Positions 50,201 to 60,083 of a stretch of DNA of 64,000 nucleotides are shown here, piece after piece. The stretch's first letter is position 1. The number at the start of each line of letters is the position of its first letter. Source of the DNA: Hymenoscyphus infarciens (lineage: Eukaryota; Ascomycota; Leotiomycetes; Helotiales; Helotiaceae). A program made the translations under genes and the position numbers. The DNA lies in the NCBI GenBank assembly GCA_001414345.1, contig LLCB01000133.1:62001-126000 (forward strand), read 5' to 3'. Below the pieces are notes generated by a model that ran no database searches, was not told where the DNA came from, and worked only from the letters and a program-made list of their open reading frames with translations.

Positions 50201-50700
50201 GTTCAATGAAGCTCATCGAACTTTCGCCCGAGAAGTTGCGCCTAAGAACATTGTCGAGCTTGATTATGATGTTCTCCGGATGCTTCTGGGTGGATTTCAA
50301 GGAAAGGAGGAGTCAACTGCGGGGTGGAGCCACGGTGGTGGAGTTTATCATGACTTCCTCCAGATTGTAGGACCCAACTCACCGGATGCCACTCAAACCC
50401 CAGCTTTGGGAAGATTGCTAGACAGTCTTCCTCAAGTGGTGCTGGAAGAGAGACATCCTAGTTTCATGGAGCGAGTGGCGGTGGAGACTATTAGTGCGGC
50501 TGTTGCAAAGAAGATTGTGGCCATGGGAAAGAGAGGACAGGTAAGCTTCAAGTTTAGTGTCTTTTTCGGAATAATATGCTAATTGAAAACAGCCGGTGGA
50601 TTTACCAAAGGTTCTACGCCTACCTCTTACGGAGGATCGATATCTGAATCATACGGTTGATCTCAGCATCCAGTACTATCGCAGCATCTTTGCGAAATAA
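44250..50700 (+). CDS. nup145: Nucleoporin Nup98-Nup96 polyprotein (Nup145/Nup189 type)
   Basis: Six-exon model: 44250-44346, 44464-44562, 44801-48501, 48625-48879, 48930-50540 and 50593-50700; 1956 aa. The product is a precursor that self-cleaves into Nup98, an FG-repeat barrier protein, and Nup96/Nup145C, a scaffold of the Nup84 (Y) complex. Visible in order: FG and GLFG repeats from the first residue; a GLEBS-type Gle2-binding motif at about 175-230 (CEGTASVPFQPFVEKE and WSPDELRLADY); more GLFG repeats to ~600; the autoproteolytic domain from ~880 (YFMIPSKEELEKMS) ending in HFTTYGF, with predicted cleavage after Phe1030 and Thr1031 as nucleophile (HF-S is usual in yeast and human). Acidic linker, then Nup96 opening (FEWPYAKRSK, DRQFYESLKPSWGPDGTLVY) and its helical ACE1-like domain. 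The donor of the intron at the Nup98/Nup96 junction is atypical (GTTGGT). Confidence 0.93.
48502..48624 (+). promoter_or_regulatory. Junction intron with in-frame stop and AATAAA
   Basis: This 123-nt intron separates the acidic linker after the Nup98 part from the Nup96 part. Its donor GTTGGT departs from the GTAAGT-like consensus. Unspliced, the frame reads eight further codons and stops at 48523-48525. AATAAA follows at 48590-48595, inside the intron. An ACTAAA branch-like word and CTAG acceptor end it at 48624. The features are seen directly; use as an alternative transcript end is inference. Confidence 0.45.
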
Positions 50701-51066
50701 ATAATTCTTCTTTTCGTAGCCTCGAATCGAGGGGTGGATTTACATTCTGAAGAGGACATGAACGTTGGGGCGTATAAAAGGACGCGAAATGGAAAATGGG
50801 GTTAATAGTACGTTTGTGCGGGATGGATGGACAAATTTGAGATAACTTTTGATTGATGGATGAATGGATGGGCGAGCAATGGAAGAAAAAGCCTTGGGGC
50901 AACTTTTGTAGATTATCCGATGAGTGTGGGTGGGGGGAAACAATCCGGTGGAGTGATCATAGCATAGTGTAGCGTAGCATCTTGTGAACTTCTTCCTTCT
51001 ACTGAGGAGGTTATTAATTTGCTTTTTCGAGAGATTTACTTGCCTTGGATTTGTGATTTCTTTTTT
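50701..51066. other. Intergenic spacer downstream of the nucleoporin gene
   Basis: Contains the 3' UTR of the nucleoporin gene and GATGGATG-type short repeats near 50825-50870. No gene seen. Confidence 0.45.
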
Positions 51067-51287
51067 GTAGTCGCTGTGGGGGGTGTGTAAAAAGGGCAGG
51101 GACATGATCAGCGCAAGCCGAGGGCTTTGGCTTACACTTACTAGAAATTCCCCGTTGAAGAGCAATGCTCTATCCCCAGCACGACAGAGTTTCACAAGAT
51201 TACCCAAAACCTTTCAATTAGGAAGAGAAAAAAAGGCTCGTTGGCTCCGTCAGGGTAGCGCGCTTGCGGCCCAGGACATCGAAGGGC
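51067..51287 (-). pseudogene. Dispersed 18S rRNA gene fragment
   Basis: Read on the minus strand, the sequence follows the 3' part of eukaryotic 18S rRNA from GCCCTT(C)GATGT(C)CTGGGCCGC through GACGGAGCCAACGAG, GGGTAATCTTG, AAACTCTGTCGTGCTGGGGA, CTTGCGCTGATCATGTCCCT and TTACACACC to the CGAC-TAC of the ribosomal A-site region. It has many substitutions, including transversions, and a small deletion after GAGCATTG. Recognition rests on established knowledge of the 18S sequence. The fragment is short, diverged and outside any rDNA array, so it cannot give a functional rRNA. Confidence 0.85.
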
Positions 51288-51606
51288 ATCATGGCATTAT
51301 CTACATATCACGGCCTCTAGGTAAACCGGCCCGGGGAACTTCAGCTTATAAGGCCTTGATTCCCTAGCACCCTTTTCGGGTGGGATTAGCACGTAAACCA
51401 ACCACTGCCGTGAGTGGCTCACACCTTTCCGCGCGTTGCAACGAACGGCCTTGAAGGCGAGCGTCCCCTGAACCAGGTTATCTTGCCTCGATGGCACGAC
51501 TGGGGTTAAGTCCTTGTAAGATACCGTGAGATTGAGACTTGGATTTCCCATTTACAGGTCTGTGAGAGGTAACCTCGTTGTTTTCCTAAGCTTCCATCGG
51601 CTTAAG
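51288..51606 (-). ncRNA. Possible decayed group I intron at SSU site ~1199
   Basis: Directly 5' (minus strand) of the 18S fragment the homology breaks exactly where many ascomycete 18S genes carry a group I intron (E. coli site ~1199, before GCCCTT). About 300 nt later the 18S word AAGCCGATGGAAG, which lies just upstream of that site in 18S, appears (51591-51604). Between them are compact GC-rich hairpins such as GTGAGCCACTCAC and CACCCGAAAAGGGTG, and ACTCACGGCAGTGGTTGG, which resembles the GACTAnACGGCAGTGGG core around P3/P7 of group I introns. The canonical AAGATATAGTCC is not intact. I therefore call it a possible, decayed intron; a coincidental structured insert remains possible. Confidence 0.4.
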
Positions 51607-54571
51607 TCGAGTCGAGTCGAGTCGATGGTGATTCTGGGTTTTGTTTTTTTTTTTTTTTAAATATAAAGCTCTGTTGTTGAGATGGGAGGATGAAGAGGTG
51701 AAGAAATTGTCTTTCTATGTTAGCCCCCTCTTTCCTGTAGCTGGATTTTGAGGAGGAGAAATTGGGATTTTGTATTCATGCTACTTTTAACTATAGCTTG
51801 CCTTGGAGATTCAAGTTTACTATGATCTTGTGGTGTAGATGCACAGAATATTTTATTTGTTGTGGTTATGTTCAAATTCTATGACCCTATAACTTGGACA
51901 CTTGCTATTACTGAGCGAAGGCATATTGCGAGCGGTGGTTCATATCTTTAAATCATGTCCTTCTTGCCGCGTTCCAACTCTTACACAGCCATGGTACTTC
52001 TCCCGCCCGTCTTCTAATATGTCCTGTCCTTTTTTTTCGAGCTCACGCCCTACCTATCAAGGTCACTGAACCTTCCGAAACTCCCAAAACAAAATCCACA
52101 CCGACTCCTCAAGCACCAACACCTAACCCAAAGATCCCAGCTGACCCGAGACTCCAAAACCAAGATCCACCACCCCAAACCCAGAAACCCGTAAAGTTAA
52201 GTACTCGTTCACGACAAAGATCGGTTCCGATTCCGCTCCATTTGCTCGCACTAACCCACATCTTCCCTATAACCGAAGAGTGGAAGAAGTCACAAGTCGT
52301 TTAAACACAAGGCGACCCATCCTATCACAGCAGCTTCATATAATCAAGACTTTGGCAGCGTGGAGGGTTTGTTATCAAGATGGAAATAGCTTCCTGAAGT
52401 GAAGACGTGGTATTCGCTACCTATCACCAGAGGACTTTACGGAACTGGATGGATGCATCGCTAAGGATTGGATGGGATACTTTGGTCCTGGGCGGACGGC
52501 AAAATGCTGTATGTGACGTGGACCTTTCTTCTGTATCGACTGGCGCGTTGCTGTAGTTGTTCTCGCATGATTGCTCTAATCCTCCCAGACAGACTGTTTT
52601 ATATGAGTGGTGGGCTTTCCGATGAGTACATAAGGTACGCTTTCGTAGAGATTGTGTGAAGGTGTCTAGGAACATTGTCTCTATTCTCTGAAAACATGTG
52701 AAAGAATCGGGAAACCGAATTCTCAATTCTGCTAGATATTTTCAGAGAATGCAATAGTTGAAATTGTGTAAGAGTTCGTAGGGTAACGTGTAGGGTAATG
52801 GAGGGGGTATACGCAGAGTAAAGCTCAGGGTTTCGATACTTAATGAAAAAGAAAGAGATGGTCAACAAGCGAAGAGATTATAGATACGACTACGATCAGC
52901 CTTGCTCACAGTTTACTCTCCAAAGACACACAGGTGTCCACGAATTGCTTCTTTCTCAAATTAGCCTTGAGATCTGGTCGCAGTCCAAAGACTTTGCAGC
53001 CAGCAGCAGCATCTCCAAATCGTCCAAGAACTTTACTAACAAGGTTGTTTCGATTAGCGTGGTAACGATAATATTACCATTCTACGGACCCGGACGAACG
53101 CGACGCGACGTACTCCCTGTGATCTATTCCGACTCATAGGTGCTCGATATCCAGGACTCGTTGTGGATGTGGGCTCTCAAGGACCCTCGGAAATTCGCAG
53201 GAGAGCGAAACGGTAGCTTTTCGGCTCCAACGGGGAGATCTAGAAGGTGATTTACATCCGTGTAATGGATGGAAAGGGGGTCCTCACAAGATGGTCCTCA
53301 CAATTGTCCACCAAGCCGCTTCGGAAGGAAGAGTTACATTGCATTGCGACTGTCAATCACTAGGTGCGTAGAGCTTGCTATCGTAGAAAGAACTACTAAT
53401 ATCCTAGGAACCCAGCCTCTTATACAAGCAGATGGACAACCAATTTCAAGGGCAGACAGACATCCGTCTTACTCTCTCGGATTTCTCTCACAGGGGAGGA
53501 GATGCGTCGAAGTTTGGTAAGTTGGGAGAGGTTACCTATCTCGATGCCTGCAAGCAAACCCCAGGAGGGTTTCTTGAGATGGCAATGAGATATAACCCCC
53601 ATTTCGAAAGGGGATTTAGATCTCTCGATGAAAGCGAGTCGGGGAAAGTAGTGGTCGAAGTGGATTTTACGCGATGGGCTTCAATGCCATAGTAAAGATT
53701 AAGTAATTGTTCGCTGGCACCTACTTTGCTAGCTATTGTACAGTACATGGTATGTGAGAGATGGGAACTTGTTTTCTTACTTCTCGTAACTCTTCTCGAT
53801 CATAGCTGAGGATATTTGGTGTAAGGAGATAGATGTTTGGTGCTGGAATATGATGAGTGAACTTTATACTTGACATCACTGGAAGAAAGCCCGGCGGGAA
53901 AAGAGTGATAGTGTGTGTTATTCTGGTTTCATGCTCCGTCAATTCTTCATTCTCACACTGGGTTCTCGGATGTTGCTCTTTCTCACACTAGGTTCTTGGA
54001 TGTTGCTTGTTTAATTTCATAAAGGTCCTCCTGAACTGGAAAAGTTATGGAGGATCAGGGAACCAAGTTTTGGGAAGCCAGTGGCGAATTCAATCTCGCT
54101 ACGTGTTTATGGCTCGGTATTGATGCACGTACAGGTGGTTGGTTGTTCTTTCCCTTGCCGACACGTTCGAGGCGGCTGGCTGCCAGACTTCAACCAAAAG
54201 GGACTAGGCTGGTGTATAACCTCCTTTGCTCGGATCCAATTTCTCTTCCATCTTCGCCACGGACGACTCGCACGGGGTCAACATCAAATTTCCACTTCCC
54301 AGCCTGTGCTACAACTGACAAGCAGCTGACAATCGAGGTTCAAAGTGTCTTGTTGACAAGTTCTCTTTCTCATCTTGCACGAAGGAATTCCCGTGTATAT
54401 GCGAATTTCAATCAGAGGGGACCCAGCGAGCTGATATCCATCGTCTGAGCGACGAAGTCCGGGGTTTTTCCCCTCAATGTTTATCAAATTGAGTGCGGTC
54501 CTCTTCAGCTAAAGCTCCTCGTAAGAGTCTGAGCTTTCATTTTGTGTGCTGTCACCTGTGACTCTGTGAGA
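51607..54571. other. Intergenic region with fragmentary open frames only
   Basis: About 3 kb without a gene I can support. A Pro/Thr/Gln-rich frame at about 52065-52300 follows an isolated ATG and could be a broken exon; a frame at 53432-53692 encodes 86 residues (including KQTPGGFLEMAMRYNP) without recognisable family. Short tandem sequences include GTCGA repeats (51607-51624) and a ~28-bp duplicated CTCACACTGGGTTCTCGGAT-type unit near 53951-54006. Confidence 0.4.
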
Positions 54572-54853
54572 TTACCTACAATTACCGTTATGGTCGAGCC
54601 CCTTGGGAATGTTCCTGATTTCAATAGTCATGATTGCAAGCGCAGTCAAAAAGGTTAGTGTTCGTCTTTGGCGAGAGTAGACTCGTCCCAATGCGGCTTT
54701 GACAGCGGCTCCACGAAGTTCGGATCGCATGCGGTCCGGGAACAAAGACACAAGGTCGGAAACGCCTCCTTCCGAAAAAAGGTCTTGCAACAATTTCCAG
54801 ATGCGATCGTCGTCATCGTAGGTAAGCTTAAAGCTTAAATTGTTTCCATCCAA
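54572..54853 (-). CDS. Short hypothetical reading frame, possibly a gene remnant
   Basis: A 93-codon frame starting MDGNNLSFKLTYDDDDRIWK and ending IPKGLDHNGNCR. It has a plausible codon structure, a charged N-terminus and one short hydrophobic stretch (TLTFLTALAIM). The Arg-rich helix followed by this hydrophobic stretch and IEIRN is loosely reminiscent of the C-terminal end of MFS transporters, but the match is too weak to name a family. It could be an isolated small gene, the last exon of a decayed gene, or chance. I see no start-context or splice evidence that settles this. Confidence 0.25.
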   Translation of the reverse strand: MDGNNLSFKLTYDDDDRIWKLLQDLFSEGGVSDLVSLFPDRMRSELRGAAVKAALGRVYSRQRRTLTFLTALAIMTIEIRNIPKGLDHNGNCR

Positions 54854-55318
54854 TCAGGAAAGTTGTATTTCAGAGTCAGTTGGCAGGTTTGAGATCCTTC
54901 TAGACCGGATTGGGAAATGCTGGTTGCGCATCGTTTTCTGGCTAGTACGACAGTACGAGTAGTGGATGAAAGACTTTGACGTACTCGAGTACTAGTATCG
55001 CGGATCTCTGCGGGTTTAATTTCAATTCATGAAGAAAGAACGACACGGAGGGGAATGGCGCCTCGTGTGCCTTCTTTGCGGATCCTCTGTTCCCGGCTTG
55101 AGTGAGATCGGAGTTGCTACCTGCTACCTATAGATTGCCAGATTTCTCGTGATTTCTCAAGTGCTACTGGTACCTCCACTACTTACATTACTTCTCTCAC
55201 CTCTCACCTGCAACTAACTTGTCAGCTCAATATATCCGTGGAAGAACTTCAAGAACTCCATCGACACAATCCGGTCTCCAGTTTCCAGCCGCGTACCTTC
55301 GTCTCAACTCAAGTCAAC
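54854..55318. other. Promoter region of the secreted-protein gene
   Basis: No gene. AGTACTCGAGTACTAGT-like palindromic sequence lies near 54980-54995. The last ~130 bases are CT-rich, as expected of a leader. Confidence 0.4.
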
Positions 55319-56573
55319 ATGTTCTTCCAAGCCCTCGCAGTCGCCGCGGTCATGACGGGTGTGTCTGCTCAGGCTCAGCGCCCAAACACTACTTCCATCT
55401 GCGATTACTACACTACCGGATTGCTGATGAACAACACGGCCGAGAACCAAATGTCCCTTTTGACTCTTGTTGTCAATACGGCCGTGATTGGAAACTGTAA
55501 GTCTCAATTCCCCTCCCACCAGTAGGTGCTGCTCTCCGTGGCGGTCAGTGGAAACATTGTTCCAAGCCAGTTCGCACAATATGAGATATTGTGCGAGTTG
55601 GTCTCGAACAATCAGCCTTTCCACTTGTCACTTTCCCAAGCTCGTTCAGACAATGGGAAATATCCGCCACATATACTTTCACCCCTCTGGCTCCCCAAAG
55701 ATCATTCTCTTACACCTCACAGACACAAAACCAAATGTCGGTGTCGCCGTTCCAGGCATCCTCGCTGCTGGCACATTCAATGGCGTCAAAGTCAACTTGG
55801 CCCCGTATTTCAACGGTGGACTCGCTTCAACAAACAGAGGTGGTGATGTTGGTCGTTCTGTCAACTTTCTCGATGGTGGTGGAGCTGCGCCTTTGAAGTT
55901 GAACAAGGCCGCAGACGATCCAAAATCAAATCAATAGTTGGTTGCTCCATTGCAGATAGCTGCATGTTTTTCACAGCTAACGTCTTATCAGCACCCTTCT
56001 TACCCATTTGTACGAATACTTTGGAGCTCTCCTTGGTTGTTCCATGATGAACACCGCTGGTTATCCAGCATATACCGCCTCCCCTTCAATGGGCACCGTT
56101 CACAAGTACACTTCTCAAACTCCTGGTAATTTCTTCATGCTGACAAGATCAGATTCATGGATCTCTCGCCCGAGGAAGTAGGTTACTTCATCCAACAAGT
56201 CGCTCTCTCCGCGGCCTCCTTCGGTGTCGCAGAATCCGATATCGCCATCGTCGGCAAAGCCCTCAACGGTCTCTTCAATGTCCGCTGTGCTCCTCCTACT
56301 GTTGTCATTCCAACTCAGCCAGCACGACTTCAAAGCATCTGCATGCAAGACTCTTGTCCTCTCGCGCCTAATGATACCTGTTCTGCTTATCCTCCAGTGG
56401 GAAAGCCTGCTGTCGCCAATGCCACTTTGGCTGGAAATTCAGGTTCCTCGAATACTACGGCAGGATCCGCTGGCTCAGCTAGCTCAACTTCAATTGCCAC
56501 TAGTTCTGCTGGTCGCGTTGCTCTTGGGTTTGGAACAGTGGTTGTGGGCGGATTGTTTGCCATGTTGTTGTAG
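55319..56573 (+). CDS. Secreted, probably GPI-anchored protein of unknown function
   Basis: Four-exon model: 55319-55496, 55723-55936, 55992-56105 and 56153-56573; 308 aa. N-terminal signal peptide MFFQALAVAAVMTGVSAQA, followed by CDYYTTGLLMNNTAENQ. Exon 2 gives YTKPNVGVAVPGILAAGTFN and FLDGGGAAPLKLNKAADDP; exon 3 gives THLYEYFGALLGCSMMN; exon 4 gives FMDLSPEEVGYFIQQVALSA, then a Cys-containing segment (CAPPTVV, CMQDSCPLAPNDTCSAYPP), a Ser/Thr/Ala/Gly-rich linker and a hydrophobic C-terminus (VALGFGTVVVGGLFAMLL), the layout of a GPI-anchored wall protein. All joins keep frame and recreate a sequence type I know from uncharacterised secreted proteins of filamentous ascomycetes. Intron 2 uses a GTTGGT donor; intron 1 is unusually long (226 nt) and contains a perfect hairpin. 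A role at the cell surface is inferred; no catalytic motif is visible. Confidence 0.85.
55573..55595. other. Perfect 10-bp hairpin inside intron 1
   Basis: CGCACAATAT, a GAG loop, then ATATTGTGCG: a perfect 10-bp inverted repeat with a three-base loop, within the 226-nt first intron of the secreted-protein gene. Confidence 0.85.
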
Positions 56574-56879
56574 TCGGAAGGAGATGAAGAAGGAGGAATG
56601 TATTTATACCCCAGCCCTCTCTTTTTGGGGATGCTCGACGTGGCGACTGTTGTTCTTGTTCGGAATTCAAGGGAATTCAACACCTCAACCTAATTAGCTT
56701 AATATGGAGAAACAAGCATTTGTCCATTCATCTCTCTTTCTCACCATCTTCACCCTGAAGTTTTCACTGCGTTCTTATAAGATATGGCCAATCCTCGTTT
56801 AACGTGAAATCTTGATGTATTATCACGCTTCCAATTGTGCCTTATTACAGTTAGTTGCGAATTAAGCTTGAATTTTAAC
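56574..56879. other. 3' flank of the secreted-protein gene
   Basis: Ordinary composition grading into the AT-rich block; presumably 3' UTR and terminator. No gene seen. Confidence 0.45.
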
Positions 56880-58620
56880 GTTTTTTTATAATCCGAGCGT
56901 TTTTGAAAAAAGCTCTCTCTCTACTATCTTATTTTACTCTTTACTTAATAATAATATATATTAGTATACTCTAGATAATAAGAAATAAGAGCTCTATCTA
57001 TCCTCTATTACTCTATAAACTTTTTTTATATAAAATAGAAGTTTATATTTATATTCTACTTTTTAGAAGGCCTTCTCAAGGTAGTAATAAGACCTTATAG
57101 AGGTAGTGAAATTTTTTTCTAAAAAAAGAGGTTTTTTTTTAAGAATTATTTATTTTTTAGTTTACTTTTATTCTACTTACTTTAAATTAATACGTAATAT
57201 AGAAGAGAGAGAATTAGATATAGCGCTTCTTTCTAGCTAGGCCTCGTCTCTTTTAAAGGACTTTTATTTTCTATCTTCTAGTGTTTTTGGTTTCCCATTC
57301 TAGCCTAGCCTAGAGGTCAGGCTAGGATAGGCTAAGTAAACCTTTATTAATTAATTAATAAATATATAGTAAATAAAATACTAAAAAGAGCTATAGACCG
57401 TGTTCTAGTAGTACTTACCTCTCTTTTATCTAATAAATAAGTCATTTATAACTAGCGTTACTTATTATATACTTATAAGTAAAAAAACACGGAGTTCACC
57501 TAGGCTAAAGGAAAATATCTAGAAAGTGCTAAGAGGCGGGGAAAGCCAATTTACTGATATCTTCTAAAGAAAAGAGAGAGAAAGCTTTAAAAAAAAAAAG
57601 CTTAGATTATAAAAAAAGTGAGCAAATTCAAGCTTAACTCGTAACTTACTATACCTAAGAAAGCGGAAAGGACTTCTTCTCTCTATTTTACTTTCCTACG
57701 TTTCTCTTAAGTTAAAATACTACTAGTTTCTTTATTAGAACTCCAACCCCTTGGAATGTTCTTATAAACTTTTTATACAAAAGTCTTTATACTTAAGTTA
57801 GCTTATAAGCCTCTCTTAGAAGAAGAGAGTCTATTATAAGAGACGGATTATAAAGTACTAGTAGTAGATATAAATAAGAATCTGAAAATCAGTTATAAGT
57901 CGAGAGTTGACTCTTTTAAATTTAGACTTTGACCTACTAATTCTAAGCCTCTTACTAGAAGAAGAAGAAGGAGAGAAGAATAATATAGTTTATCTTCGCC
58001 GAAGAATACTTAATAATTCTTCCTCTCTCTACACTAATAAGAGTAATCTTAAAGCTTTTAAAAAACACGTCACTAAGTCAGTCGCTTATCTATCTAGCTC
58101 TTAAACGCTATATTAAAAGTTTTCTACTAGATATTAGTTCTATTAGGAATTTTATACTTAGGAAGTGGTTTAAGTGAAAGCACGGTTTTATAATATAAGT
58201 CTTATTTTTATAATAGTTAATAAGTAGGTATTAAAATAGTAGAGTTTAAGAAGTCTTAGTTTTTAGAAATACGGTTAGTAGATTTTATTCTTAAAACTCT
58301 TTTTTTTCTATAGATTGTTTAAGTACGTAATGTTTTAGATATTCGCTAGATAGTGAGAACGAGTTAGTTAGTTAGTTCTTTTAAATTATAAGAGGCTATT
58401 CTCTGATTTTAAAGAAGCTTAAACTTAGACTTATATATACTATACTTTTATACTTTTAACTAGATTTTTATATTATATTACTAAATAGAAGACTCTGTTA
58501 AAATTATATCTATCGCTACACTCTTCTTATATAGAGTGAAAAAAGGACTTTGTGTTTTAGGTTTAAGGTTAAAAAAACATAAATGACGCTGTGATTAAGG
58601 ACTTCTTATTTAGAATATAT
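56880..58620. repeat. Second RIP-degraded AT-rich block
   Basis: Strong TpA excess with very few CpA/TpG, long T and A runs and no useful reading frame; boundaries are sharp on the left and gradual on the right. This is most likely a dead repeat. A ~20-nt word at 57834-57853 (ATTATAAGAGACGGATTATA) resembles one end of the terminal repeats at 27202 and 28404, but the similarity does not extend further. Confidence 0.8.
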
Positions 58621-59162
58621 ATCTTAGGTAGATCAAACTCATATCATCAAGTGAATTCTCTTCCCGCCGTAGTTTTAGCACCGGGAAAGCACTAAGGATT
58701 ATTTCAACTCATGTTGTTTTTTCTACCTTAGTATTTTAGTTCAAGATGGTTCCAAAGCAAGTATTCCGAACACAGTATATAATCGTATAAGTAAGCTTTA
58801 TTGTCTATTTCATTTTGCATAACACGAAAGGTATATATACATTGAATGACTAGCTTTTAATATCTGACATGAATATTGATACTCCCTGATAGACCTAGAT
58901 CCCAACTTCTTCTTCCTTCTTTAAAGATAAGAACAAGCCGAGTATGATTATTTGAAGAAGAAAAAACCCTCATCCCCTAGACATAGGCGTCTCTAAACGA
59001 AGCAGAATCCCGATATAGCAACCTCTATCGCAGCACTTCCATCTCTCTTAGTAGTCCTTATTTGCATTTTTGGAGCGGGTAGACATTATAGGCTGCCCGC
59101 CTACAACTATATCATTTACCAAAGTAGAGACGCGATACTAACTTTTCAAACAAGGGCTAGAG
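58621..59162. other. Island of ordinary composition between AT-rich blocks
   Basis: CpA and TpG return here (for example ATCAAACTCATATCATCAAG), so this 0.5 kb escaped heavy RIP. No gene is evident. Confidence 0.4.
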
Positions 59163-59736
59163 AATTGATTTACTCTCTAATTAATTCAAAAGAACTAATT
59201 TACCCCTCTTACTAAAAGAGGGATATTCTAGTTAGTAATTATTTACTATTTTCCGTATATGTTTAGACCTAAATTTCAGTAAATAAAAGCTCGTATATTA
59301 AGATAGTAGGACTTAATCGCTTAACTATTATACTAGTTATTTACCACTACTACTAATATACTAGCACCCTAGTTTATTAAGAGGAAGCGCTTTTAAAAGA
59401 ACTACTACGAAGAGGCACGCGAAAGAGTATCTTATCTATAGCGTATATAAAGTTAAGAGTTAGAGTAAGAGTAAGAGACTATTATAATTAAAGCTATCGC
59501 AAAGTGGCTTATAAAGTAGAAAGTAGATAGTATAGAAGTAGGTTAATTTATCATATTCATTATTTTTTTAGTATATTAATATAATAAAAATAATAAATAA
59601 TAGAAATATTTAGCTAACTAGAATATCCCTCTTTTCTAACCTAAATACCCCTCTTTTCTAACCCAAATACCCCTCTTTTAGTAAGAGGGGTAAATTAGTC
59701 CTTTTAAATTAATAAGAGGGTAAATTAGTCAATTAC
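59163..59736. mobile_element. MITE-like element with long terminal inverted repeats
   Basis: The left end (59163-59238) carries ATTGATTTACTCTCTAATTA, then GAACTAATTTACCCCTCTTA and GATATTCTAGTTAG. The reverse complement of the right end (59612-59736) repeats the same modules in the same order, with GACTAATTTACCCCTCTTAC and GATATTCTAGTTAGCTA. The right arm additionally has two extra ~22-bp GGTATTTAGGTTAGAAAAGA-type units. The ~370-bp interior is AT-rich and non-coding. Size (~570 bp), long inverted repeats and lack of coding capacity fit a miniature inverted-repeat transposable element; no target-site duplication is certain. Confidence 0.7.
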
Positions 59737-60083
59737 CGTTGATCCAATTACCCGGAATTGCTGGAACAATTCACTTTGTAATTTCCTTATTCTTCAAGTG
59801 TCATTGGAATAATATCAGAGAAGTGGAATTGGAGTCAGCGATTCCTGGTGAAACCGAAAGGAAGGCATGATAATCTTGAAAATAGTTTACACACTCTAAC
59901 CATTAGTTCCATAATATGTGTGACACCTGTATCCATAGTGATACTCCCATAACCCCTAATGACTCTCCCTTCCGTTCACAAGTTGTGTAAAATACAGACC
60001 AGTGAGCCCCAGAATCAGCCCAAGATTCCCCCACTCGCTTCTCACCCCAGTCATTCCTAGAGACTAAATCACCAACAAACTCC
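59737..60083. other. 3' flank of the zinc-finger gene
   Basis: Ordinary intergenic sequence between the MITE-like element and the zinc-finger stop codon. No gene seen. Confidence 0.45.

Noticed and set aside
51297..51551. Minus-strand 84-codon open frame as a protein gene.
   Set aside because: It lies in the rDNA/group I intron-like segment and its translation shows no protein features.
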